Below, one piece after another: positions 47,184 through 58,014 of a stretch of DNA of 64,000 nucleotides. The notes below the pieces were generated by a model. That model did no database searches, had not been told where the DNA came from, and saw nothing but the letters and a program-made list of their open reading frames with translations. Position numbers and translations under genes: made by a program. Numbering within the stretch: position 1 is the first letter of the stretch; every line of letters begins with the position of its first letter. This DNA is from Hirsutella rhossiliensis (lineage: Eukaryota; Ascomycota; Sordariomycetes; Hypocreales; Ophiocordycipitaceae), in assembly GCF_020360975.1 (NCBI RefSeq), contig NW_025408669.1:6634001-6698000 (forward strand), given 5' to 3'.

Positions 47184-47216
<33 letters not shown>
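47184..47216. repeat. (AAC)11 microsatellite
   Basis: Eleven uninterrupted AAC units. Confidence 0.92.
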
Positions 47217-47217
<1 letters not shown>

Positions 47218-47952
47218 CCGCCTCTCTCGTGATCAAGGTGAGGCGGCGCCCGAAGGAGCCGCAGCCTGTGCAACCTCGACGACGGGAAATCTCACCTCAT
47301 CCAGACCAAAAGGTTGACAGTTTGCTCCCCGGCCCACCCCAAGGCAGCGTACTGATAGACATGTACATGCCCTCGCCGGATAGTTACCCACCATGAAAGC
47401 TCGGGACACCAGTGGCAATGTACAGGCAGGCCGTGTTCCGTACATACTTCGTACCGCTCGTCGGGGGGACGGGGGGGGTGGCACGATGCCGTATCATGGC
47501 CGTTCTCGGCACCTGCGGCTCCGCTGCCGCACGTCCATCACCGTACCTACATACACTTCGTGCATGGATGGATGCCTCGGGCACATGCGGTCCTCTGCAT
47601 CATGATACCTTGCCTGCTGCAGCCGAAATACATGCTCATGACGCAGAGGAAACGCGTCTTCACTGGCCCCCTCGACGGTAGGTACGGCGAGCCAAGGGGC
47701 CAGGCTCCTCCTCCTCCTCCTCCACCTCCTGCTGCTGTCGGCCAACCGTGCCTTGCTTGGCCTGCTGTCGTCCGTTAGACCCGAAGGCGCCCGGCTTATT
47801 CGCTTCGTCTGCGCAGCAGCCACGCCATGGCCATAGCAATTGTTAGCCTTTATTGCCTATCCTGCGTACCCAGCACCGTCAGCACAGCCTCTCCCCTCCT
47901 CGACAGCCCGCCGAGCGCCGCCATGTCGTTGCGCCAACCGTCTGACGGCGCC

Positions 47953-50912
47953 TCAATCTCGCTGACCCTGCCCTCGTGTACCACTCGAACTTTGGCCCCG
48001 GAGGTCCGTGTTGATTACCAAGTCATCCTTGTACCTCATGTGAACCACAATCGTCAAGCCTTCGATGCCGACGTCATCGGGCGTTGCTTGCAGGGCCACC
48101 CCGTCCCCGACTCCCTTGTCCATCCGACTCGGCTGCCCGTGTCCCAGTGCGTCCTCGTCAGCGTCGCACGAGTTCAGCTCCGTCTTCCATTTCTCCACCT
48201 CCCCCCTGAGATCCATGTACCGGTCCCGCCATGAGCATCCACGGCACTCTGGCGACGAGCAGTCCCTGGCGTCCTCCCAAACAGCGCCATCATGTGTTTC
48301 TCCGTCCCCCGGTGACCCAGAGTTCCGCGATGGGCCGTGCAAGGCCTCTTCAGCCTTCTTTGACGCCTCGAGCTCCTCCTCCGCCTTTTTCTGGGCAAGC
48401 GAGCGCTTTACCTGCCTGACCCTGAGCGTGGCTGGTGTAACCCAAGATTCCGCCCAAGGTTCCCCAGGCTGGGGATGGCCTTGTGTGCCGTCCCGGTGGC
48501 TACAATCCTGTGGCGGCGTCGTTGACGTCGGATCGCAGAAAGAACAAGTGTTGGCCGTTCTCTCGAGATGCGGCCGCGACGTTTCAGCCTCCCTCCTCAT
48601 CAAGTTCTGACGCCACTGAGACGCCGGAGTGGATGCTGCGGTGATGCTGCGGGGCGAGATTCGTCCCTGCTCCGCCGTCTTTTTCAGATTTTGCCTCCAA
48701 GTTAACGGTGTAGGCATCTCGTTGGCACTTCGTAGCTCATCAGCGTGGCTCGACGGTCTTCGCAGGGACCGACGAGACCACGGGACAGGCTCTGGCGTAG
48801 GGGTTTGCTTTTCTTCTCGTCGCTTGTCCACTTTCCTCAGACGCGGCCAGGGATCTGGCTTCAAGTCGGCGCCCTGGGAAGGCAGGCACAGGTTGGTGCC
48901 TCGTGGGTGGCGACGATATTGCGCCATGCTCGACACATCCTGACCGACTACACTAGCTGAAGAGGATCGGGTGGGCAGCAGCTGTGCCGTCCGACTCGCA
49001 GATAAAACGTACGGCGCTGGCGTAGTTGACCGCCCTCGTTTCCCCGTGTTTTGGCTGCTACTTCTGAACTTTTGGGACCGACGTTCGTCCCGAATCTTGT
49101 CCAGGTCCTTCGCCGAGGGACCTGGGCTCTCATTTCTGTGACGCGTAGGAGAGCAAACCAAGGACACGTCGCTCTCTCTGGACTCTGTATCCTTTCGTCT
49201 CTCAGCCAATCTCTGACCGGCGCCGGGATTTAAGCCCAAAAAGGGGGTGGTTCGTTTGGGGCTTTCGGCGCTTTTGGTGCTCTCCATCTGGCATTTCGCC
49301 TCGTCTAACCCCCCTTGGCCCTGATGAGAAAGGCGGGCAGAGCGGCAAACGGGTCCAAAGACATCGTCTGCATCTATAGTATGGGCTTGGGGGTTTGAAG
49401 AAAGGGGAGCTACCATGTCATTTTCGAGATTATGCGGCTTCAGCGGGCGGATGAACGAGACCTTGTTATCTTGCTCAAGGGAATGAACGCGGTCATGTTT
49501 CGCAGTTGAAATGTTGCTGTGATGAATGCATGCCTCGCACGAATCCTCGCCAGAGGCTCTTGTGCTGCAGTCAAGCTCTGTTGGTGCATTGGCAAGACGT
49601 TGCAGGCCATGTCGAGAGTGCAGCTCTTCAGAAAGCTGACAGAGCTGATGGATCTTGCTTTGCAGCTTCCCATCCTCGGAGCCATGGTCCTGTTTCTCTC
49701 GCTCCTCACTCCGACCTGCTTCGCATGTTGGCTGCCTGGAGAAGCACTGGTGAGCGGCGCAGCAAACCGAGTGCTATTCGCCTTGAACACTGCCGCCACT
49801 ACTGCCAAGACTGGTACCCGGCTCTCCCTGACTCTTGGAGTCAGTGGACGATCGATCCATGAATCGCCGAGGCACGCAGTCAGACAACTGTCGAGGCTTG
49901 CTTGCTCTCGCACGGCGCGGTGTGGTCAGAGGGGTCGAGGCCAGCGCTCTTGAAGTCTGATCTGCCTTGAAGAAGGGATTTTCTCTGACTGTGCTCCCGA
50001 CTTTGGCTGTCGGTGTCTGCAGTCCGTGTGGCGTCCGAGAGCGTGCCCCGGGATTTGCGTCGATACCACCATCATCAATCGCGGAGCAGCTGGCAGGATA
50101 GCTCCCCCGAGACGGCGTGCTGTCTTTGCCAGAGGCATGCGTAAGCTGCGTCCCGTCGACCGGTAACTCGACCGTACATTTGCCGCAAAAGTCATGCTCA
50201 CAGTTCGGACACTGGTTTCTCGAGCAGAGGCTCGCGCCGCAGGAGTGACATATCTGGAGTGTCTTTGTCTCCGTCTGCTGTCGCGGCTTCTCGTTAGACA
50301 GCCAACTCTCCGGGCGGGAAAGGCCGTATAGATCGAACACCGACAAGGCGTCTTGCCGTCGCCCACCCGAGGCCGGCGAGACGCTATTCTTGCCCGAGGT
50401 AGAAGTCTGCGAATGTGAAGTGTCATCTGGGCGAATGGACTTCGATCTCTCAGAGTCGGCGCTGCCTTTTGCACTACTAGTAGGCCCACAGCGTCAACAT
50501 ACCAGGTTGTTCTGGAGCGCCTCGGTAGACAACAAGCAAATTTTACTGACCTCGAGTCTCTCAAGCTTGGTCTCTTTGGCAAAGCTCCCCTGGCGACAAC
50601 AGGTTCCCGATCATGAGTCTCTCGCGACGAAGACGCTGACTTTCTGACAGCCGTACTCCGCGAGACCGGACGGCCAATGAGACCGTCTGCTCGACGACCC
50701 TATCCGAGCCTGGTATCTTCGCGGTCATCATCCAGACGGAAAAGCGATTGCTCGTCACGGGGCTGGTTGTTTGCAAGAGAGGTGAGCTGACGGATGCGAG
50801 CGCCGACTAGCCCAGACGGTGCTGATGTTGGCGTTCGCAGGTCCTGTTGAGCGGGTAATGGTGTTTTGTTTGCGTCGGGGCGCAGCGGGCTGGCGGTAGA
50901 GCGATACGCCAT
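47953..50912 (-). CDS. unrecognised fungal protein with Cys-rich zinc-binding-like motif and coiled coil
   Basis: Minus-strand gene starting MAYRSTASPLRPDANKTPLP at 50912 and ending at 47953. One intron is clear: 50550-50477 (GTCAGT...ACTAG), joining RPSLRDS to SSAKGSADSERS. About residues 230-260 hold CHSCGASLCSRNQCPNCEHD followed by FCGKC, four CxxC-like pairs that look like a zinc ribbon or RING-like fold. Further on come a short coiled coil (KLQSKIHQLCQLSEELHSR), two copies of the motif WRQNL (TPLTWRQNLKK and ASQWRQNLMRR), a KKAEEELEASKKAEEAL helix and an ECRGCSWRDRYMDLRGEVEK block. The frame is the same throughout, yet contains two TAG codons, at 50702-50700 and 49776-49774. Each can be removed by a short GT...AG intron of correct phase (about 50756-50685 and about 49807-49721), or they may be nonsense mutations. 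I recognise no function; nuclear or cytoskeletal roles would be guesses. Confidence 0.62.
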
Positions 50913-51343
50913 AGTCTGCGGTGAGAGGAGAAATGCTGATGAATAGCAATGTGAAGGCTTTATAATTCTCGATGCCGGCAGTACAGTCGGGCGACGTGTC
51001 ATGAAATGCCAAGCGGTGGATGAAGCAAGGTTGTTAGGATTATCGAAGAGCTTGGGAGATGCGAGGGCTGGGTCTAGGAAAGACCACATTGAAAGATCAC
51101 TGCCATAAGGAAGGAGGTTGGTTCGAGGCAGAATTCGGCTGGAGGCAGGAACAGGAGGCACAATCGATCTATGGACTGCCAATGACAGACAGACACCTTG
51201 AAGCCCCGTAATCAATTGGTTGAATGCAAGGCGCACGCTTGCAGTGATACCCCCGAGAGAGACGGCACCAAAACTGGTATCAATTATCTTGGCGAGGTAG
51301 GAAATTTTGATGTACAAGGACATGCCATCATAGCGAACAAGGT
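50913..51343. other. intergenic region, promoter of the Cys-rich protein gene
   Basis: About 430 bp between the 3' end of the ATP synthase delta gene and the start of the next minus-strand gene. No specific motif is recognised. Confidence 0.45.
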
Positions 51344-52130
51344 CTATTTCACATGAGCAGCCAGTGTCTCGAGAACCTGCGGTCAGAGGGTCAGAAGCTG
51401 TGGGCCGACGGGACGCATGCAATTCCACGTGGACATACCTCCAATTCAATCTTGGCCTCTGCGATATCCTGCTCACTTCCGCTGCCCCCGGCGATCTTCT
51501 GGGCCTCGGCGATCTGGGACCTGATGGCCTCGGCGCTGAAGTCCTCGAGCGGGTAGCCCTCGGCGGCGTTGATGCTCATGGCGGAGCCGGGCTGCACCGT
51601 CGCGAACCCACCCGACACTGAGTCGCTTGTCAGCCATGCACCGACTCACCACGGAACCTGGTGGCTAAATCATCGGGGTGTTACGCACGGAAGAACTGCT
51701 TGGCACCGCCACTCTCCTCGACAACCTCGACGACACCGGGCTTGAGCTGCTCGATCGCGGGGACGTGGTTTGCGAGGACGCCCATCTCGCCGGATTCCGC
51801 GGGGATGTTGACCTGGACGACGTCGTGGGACTTGTAGATGGACTGGCGTGCGGCAATTAGCTCGGCTTCGTCCAGGATTCGGGCCAATTGAGTCTCGAGG
51901 CATGGTCAATCGCGCTTCAATCGGGGTCTGTCGCACCTGGTGAGGAAGAGAAAGGCTCAGCTTGATCTGCAGAGAGAGTTAGCGGTGCCTCGCGGAGTGA
52001 CAAATGCATAAGGAAGGGGCTGCCTTGCCTTGTCGGGAACGGCCTCGGCGTACGTTCTTCGCTGGGCGAATGCCCGCATGGCGGCGGGGCGGGCTCGCAG
52101 GGCCGCGCGGGCAACATGGAGGGAGTTCAT
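51344..52130 (-). CDS. ATP16: mitochondrial F1 ATP synthase subunit delta
   Basis: Predicted 165-residue protein from five minus-strand exons: 52130-52029, 51966-51937, 51842-51689, 51617-51439 and 51376-51344. The N-terminus (MNSLHVARAALRARPAAMRA) is an Arg-rich mitochondrial presequence ending near RRTYAEA. The mature part follows the family closely: KLSLSLPHQSIYKSHDVVQV, NIPAESGEMGVLANHVPAIE, QLKPGVVEVVEESGGAKQFF, then LSGGFATVQPGSAMSINAAE, and the C-terminal helices EDFSAEAIRSQIAEAQKIA and VLETLAAHVK. The delta subunit (epsilon in bacteria) is part of the F1 central stalk and couples rotor movement to catalysis. Intron 1 has a GC donor (AAG then GCAAGG) and CTGCAG acceptor; no GT donor gives the family sequence. 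Exon 2 is only 30 nt. The other introns are GT...AG. It is the smallest gene here but the most fragmented. Confidence 0.93.
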
Positions 52131-55100
52131 GGCGCGTTTGGGAGGGGTGGCGACAGCGTTGGTGCTCGGCGTGAAGCTCTATCGAGGCCGTGAGCACGAA
52201 TCTTTGCCCGCGATGGTAGCTGGGGTTGATTCGGCTAGCGGGAAAATCGGACAAGGCCGGTCACATGCCATGTCACGTGATTGGTTCATTGTTTTCAGGT
52301 CAAAATACGGAGGGCAAACGATCACCAGCATCAAATTCCCACATGGCATAAAGCGTGCTCTGGCTGGAGATGAGGGTAACCCGGTGCCCCAAGTCTCTCC
52401 CCAAGGCCATCGCATGGCCTCGCGCCAGGACGGGATGGGACTGATTGCCCGTCCTGCAATGACGAGGCCCGCCGCTCTTGTCGGCCAAGCCTAAGCACAG
52501 CTACGGAATATCAGACACGGCGACAATCCCCTCGCCATTGCGGCGCGTGCAAGTTACGCTTCGCCTTGTGCGTGCAGGAATCTGCATCCTTGGTCTGGAT
52601 GATCACCACTCCACGTTGTCAGATTGCCAGAGTGAGGAAGCGGCAAGCTCGGTCGTCAACACCAACCGGTCCGGAAAACTCGATCAGCAGTCCCGAAACT
52701 CCAGGTGAAGGATGGCCTTTCGCGGCATACCTATTCTGCGGAGACGGGTTTACCACAAGTTGCATTCATGACGGCACTGCAAGATCGTCGCACGTCGGTT
52801 GCCGTGGATCCGTCACGGGTGCGGCAGACGGTTTGCTTAGTGCTGGCGATCGGGGTGCCGCACGGGGCAACGACCCTGGGTCGGCTGAACAGGAATGAGG
52901 CATATCCTCCGCCTTGGGACGCAGATGCGCGGATATCCAAGGGACCGGCGAGGGATTGACTGCTGGACGGGATGTTCATGTCAGACTGTCAGAGCTTATG
53001 CTTGTCTGCACTTGATCTGGCAAAACGCACCCGTCCGGCTGCAGCTAAGGGGCCTTGGATGGCAGCAGAGACAAGAGAGGGGGACGTTCTCGTCTCGTTT
53101 GAGTGCGAGACATATGAGGGGCTGCACCGCTTGAACTTGCGGAGCAGTGGCCGCCAGGCTCGACAAGATGCCAATACGAGGTGAGCCATGTCTGCCGAGA
53201 CTTGTACAGCTGTTGCACTGCGAACACTGCACACATCCCGGGGCAGCGGTCTAGACGCGTCCAATTGCTGCCGTGCCTCGACTTGGCCTTCCAAAAGGGG
53301 GTTGGCGATGCAGCGACCCTTCGGAATGCTCAACGGCTGTCGTGCCACAAGTCTCATGCCCTACGACCCCAATATTGAGCCAGCTTCTGACGAGACTGGG
53401 ACTAACCATACGAACGAGTCGGCCTGTTCGTCTCGGGAGGTCCACTCGTTTGGGCTCCTGGGGTTGCAGCCGCGGTTCGGTGCATCATGTTTGCCCTGCA
53501 CCCTAGAAAGACTGACAGGAGGAGGCCAGAAGATTGTCTCCGAGCGCCATACCGGAAGAGTCAAGGCCTCGCCGAACTCGTTTCAAAACCCCGTTTTTTT
53601 GCCCGGCAAGAGGCTGCGCCGGAGCAGCATCCGAGCGCCACGTTCTCCCTTGCTCTTGTAATGGTTTTAAATCCAAGCGTTTACAGTACGTAGAAGCATC
53701 GTCGGTCGGTGAGTCGAATCATGCGTTTTTTGTGTGCGCCGGGAGGATCCCCGTTGCGTTGGTAGCACAGGACAGGCTCCGAGACAGGAAGAGATGCGTC
53801 TTGGATATCCACGACAAGAAGCTCGGTCAGATACGTGGTGCTGTACGCGTACGTACACATGGGTGATAAGACAGGCGACATGTTGATCATGATTCATTCC
53901 ATCAGTCCCCGTGATATGTTACAGTCTTGTTGGTCCAAGGCAGGGCGACATGTCAGCCTGCCCGTCAAGGACGTCTTGGCAGGCGGCGTGGGTGTGGGGA
54001 CGAGATATCTTGCTTGGCGCAGCGGGAGTGCGCATCGCCGAGAAAACGACGTGTCGCCGGGCGGCGGCGGGAACGAGCCGAAAGGGCGATGAGAAAGGGC
54101 AATGAGAAAGGGCGATGATGACGGGGGCCCCGTTTCAAGCCTTACGAATGCACGTACCGTACCCTCGAGAAGCGGCGACGGCCTGGCCTCAGCCCTGCCT
54201 CTCAGATGGCATGCGAAACGGACGGTCGTGCACGAATAGGCCCGCGACTGGCGGGATGGATGGGTGGTCGGGATGGCTTCAACAGCCCGCAGGACTTTGT
54301 TCACCGCCGAATGGCACAGATGGGACAGGAAAGGCAGCCAACGAAGAGGAGTTGGTCGATCACGGCCGGGGCACACCACCGCCACCTCCTCCTCGTCTGT
54401 TTGATGAGAGAGGGGAGGATGGCGAGACTGGTCGACGACGACGGGGTGGGAAAGGATGGGAAAGGATGGGAAAGGATGGGACAGGATGGGACAGGATGGG
54501 ACTGTCGTGTATTCCGTACTGTGCTGTAATTAACGGAAAGGGGCTTGTAATACGACTGGCTGCTCACTCGAGACGGCCACGGCTAGCAAGTCCACTATAA
54601 TTAGCCCGGGCGCCAAAAGGGTCCCCCACCAGAGGCAGCAGGGCATTCTCTGTAGGAAGTATTAAGGAGCGATAGGCGCTGAAGCCGCATAAACATGCCC
54701 ATGGTGCGGGGGTGGCTTTTTCCCTCTTCTCCTGTCTCTCCCCCTCTTCTTCCATCTCCTGCATGGCCAAAAGATGAGACGATCGACACTGTCACACGCA
54801 CCGCTTTAATGCCTTAGCGTTCGCTCTGTCCTTCTCTCTCGGCTTCCTCTTCCCTGCGCGCGCCTTCTCTCCGCCTTTCTGTCCAGCCTCTCTGTACAAG
54901 GTGGTTCGTGTCCGAGAGGGCAAGATGAAGGCGTCTTTCTCGCTCGCCCGTGCACCCTCGGCCATCTGCATGTCGGCGAGCGCCCGTTATTTCTCGACCT
55001 ACCCTATAAAGCCCGTGGCATTCAGGCGCGACGCGATGTCGGAGACGACCCGGCAGCTCTCACAGTTCCAGGGCACAGTCCTCACAGTACATGTGTATTC

Positions 55101-58014
55101 GTGGTTGCTTACCTACCTACCTCCCATCCCTTCAATTGCGTACGGAGTAGACACGGAGCTCACGCACCCTGCGACGAGCCGCCAACCTATCCAGGTCGAG
55201 CGCTGCGGACGACAAGGGAACCCTCATGCGGCTCTAGACCAGAAAAGCGCTCCGTCGTCATGTTGCAGATGGTGGTGGCGTGAGTGAGTACGTCGGCTGT
55301 CTCAGCTATCGGAGCCATCTCCAGCCACACGACGGGATACTGCGTGTCACAAGTATGTAGTACCTCGGGCTCATGGATGTGTACGGATATGGATGCTTGG
55401 AGGAAACGCCATTGGTACCCAGGGACAGCGAGCCGACGTTCCGGTCCGGCTTGGAGGTGGTCGCACAGCGTTGGCTTGACGGAGTGTGACCTGGACCATT
55501 TGCGTGCGACCTCGCGCGATTGGCTCTCTTGCTTCTCCACGACGCCGGAGGATGGGATGCTACGCATGCATGAGAGCGCCTGACTGTATCATGTAAGTAA
55601 TGAAGCTCACCGATAGACTGTGCGCAACTGCGCAGCATATACACATGGCCCGGGTCAAGAACCTGGAGAGATGGGTTGGGTGCCTTACTCGGGCGTCTGC
55701 TGGTAAGCTTATTCAAGCACCTTCAAGCACCAGGCGGGCGTCAAGCGGGAGGCATCTGACCGAGGCTAGACGACGAGTCGTGCAGCCGTGTTTGAAATAT
55801 CCCTCATACCTACTACTGCCTCTGCATACAGACTGCTCCAGTAGGTAGGCAGCAGTAGAAGCAGTAGAAGGATGGGGCTGCCGTCTGCGGCCGAGAAGCT
55901 GGAGAAGAGCCATGATGGAGGACTCGTCGCACACCCCGGTGCATCGTCAGGGCACGTGCAGTTTGGCACTCCGACGTCGTGGCAGGGCCTGTGTCGGGGA
56001 GAGAAGAGACGATATCTTTCTCGACGAGACACTGCAGCTTGGTGGGTGACACAAAGTTTAAATGACGATGGCCCTGACCGAAGTCTGCCCACACGTCGAT
56101 ATATCAACCCAATACCTATATCGCTTGGGTGGTGACGAGGACACATTCCACCTTGCAAACAAAAACAAACAGCCTCGTCTCGATCCCCACTCGTGCCCGT
56201 CCAGTAATGCAACGCATTTGATTGGGGGGGGAGGGGTGGAATCAGAGAATGAATATGCACAAGCCCTAAACTCTCGGCGCTCCTGGGCAGTCTCGACTCG
56301 GCCGACATGGCCATGGCTCCGGACTATCGACCTGACCCCGCGCGCCTTTTTCTCGCTACTCTCCAGATTCGGGTCACGGCACCATGGTGTCGGCTTGAGG
56401 GATGGTGCAGCATCTGGGGGCTGGGGTCAAGGACTCACGGTGACGAGTCGTGGTGCGGGCGGGCGCAGCGTCTGTGAGTAAGGGCAGCAGCCTCCGTGTT
56501 AATTCTGCCCGCTGAGCCCGGCGAGGGGGGAACAGTGCCTGGGGCTCTAGGGCGGCACGGTGCTGCGCCGCCGCATTCGGCGCCAGCACTTGCGGGCTCC
56601 ATTGCCGACGCGTCAGTCACCCCGAGCCCGCCTCGGACCGTCGTCTTCCAGGCGCCAGTAATCTCATCCCCTTCGCACTGTAAAGGCCCAGCCGCGCGCC
56701 GCAGGTCCGGCCAGGCCCGGATGGTGACTGACTGCAGTGGACGAGTCGCCCGCCTGGGGTGGATCCAGGTCCGAGTCGAAGGCCAAGTTGCAGGAGTCGG
56801 GTCTGCGAGGATGCCTGCCTGCACCGGGTCCAGGTACTGTACTGTATTGTAGTGGACGCGTCGGCTCGGCCGCAGCACCCAGAATGATGCGCATTGGCAG
56901 CTCCGCAGCCCGTCGCTCACACGCCCCGGCTGCCCAGTGACGGAGCCAAGCACAAGCGCCAAGGCTCTAGGTATTACCCTGCCGGCCGGGGGCCCATCGC
57001 ACACTACTATTAGGATGATGCAGGCCGAAGGAGCAAAGGGGGAAAAAACGCTTCGTCCGCCCCGGCCCCGCTTCTTTTGTACAGTATCCGAACATGCATC
57101 CATGACTGACTGACAAAGAAATGGCGGGATGCGCTTTCTGGCATATTTTTCTCTCGGCCCACCCAAATCCAGATGCTGTTGCTGCTCCCAGCGGGCCCGC
57201 CCACACTTTCCCTTTTTTCCCACGGCTCTTCCCACTCCTTTTCTTTCCGCTCCTCCTCTCTCTTTCTCTCTCTCTCTACCACCACCGTCATCTCCAGCCT
57301 CCTTATCCCTCCTGACGTCCTTCGTCCCCGGGCTCCTTCGTGCTTTTGTGCGGAGGGCTGCCTCCTTGCTGTTGTCCTACCTTGCCTTGCTCGCGGCACG
57401 CAGCGCCTTCCACGTGCATAGCCGCGTCTTGGCCATCTGCCCATTACACGAGCCCAGCCAACCACGACGACACACCGCTCAAGTCGACTTCTATCGGCGC
57501 CACCGCCAAAACACCCTCAACCGGAATCTGCCAAGCCTGCACCCTCACGTCGTAAAAGGTCGCCTCTTTCCGATTCTCTCAGTTGACTCACCCAACCGGA
57601 TCCCAGCCTACCTTCTCGCTGTGACGCAGATCCCTGGTCCACTCACCAACCTCGCCCGCAGCCTTCTTATACCATCGGCCCATCTCAAAGCCGCTCTCCT
57701 CCATTCATTCTCATGATGATCAACTTGCCATTATAGCCTCGCGGTCCCCTGGGACTCCCGCATCTCAACACGCGCCGCCTCGCTCTTGACGAGTAGGGAG
57801 GCCTGCACTGGCTTGTAGGCCTCAGTGGCCCAACGCACCGCGTTCCGATATACACGCAACCCGCATCGTCGCCTTCTTCTGTCCCTTCTCCGGACCTGAG
57901 TCGACCCCGAGCGAGTCGTCGACCCATCAGAGCTCCCCAGCCCTGAACTGCGACTCATCGCCCCTGCGTCTTTCCTGCCCTGCTGCATCTCACCTGTCGT
58001 CTACCCGTTTACAC
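52131..58014. other. gene-poor interval of about 5.9 kb
   Basis: The left end is the ATP synthase delta promoter. A 10-bp tandem repeat lies at 54451-54500, and a TACGGAGTA motif lies at 55141-55149. From about 57180 to 58010 the plus strand is strongly pyrimidine-rich, as expected for the leader of the DUF2457 gene. No gene is supported; open frames inside are short or unrecognisable. Confidence 0.45.
54451..54500. repeat. tandem repeat, five 10-bp units
   Basis: Three copies of AAAGGATGGG followed by two of ACAGGATGGG, without interruption. Confidence 0.93.

Larger units (their letters stand above)
43927..47952. other. gene-poor, microsatellite-rich interval of about 4 kb
   Basis: Contains homopolymer runs C14 (45463-45476) and G12 (45720-45731), CT-rich tracts (about 45935-45990), and CAT, CTG and AAC triplet repeats (46766-47216). 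Open frames through the triplet repeats encode homopolymers and are not credible genes. Nothing else is recognised. Confidence 0.5.

Noticed and set aside
46979..47236. minus-strand frame starting with a poly-Leu stretch like a signal peptide
   Set aside because: The Leu run is the reverse strand of the AAC microsatellite, and the Ala run is the CTG repeat; it is a coincidence, not a secreted protein.
46476..47396. 306-codon frame with a run of Asn
   Set aside because: The Asn run is the AAC microsatellite read in frame; the rest is low-complexity.
50700..51476. 258-codon minus-strand frame continuous with the N-terminus of the Cys-rich protein
   Set aside because: The part upstream of the ATG at 50912 runs antisense-free into the 3' end of ATP synthase delta in another frame and shows no protein-like features; only the portion after 50912 is kept.
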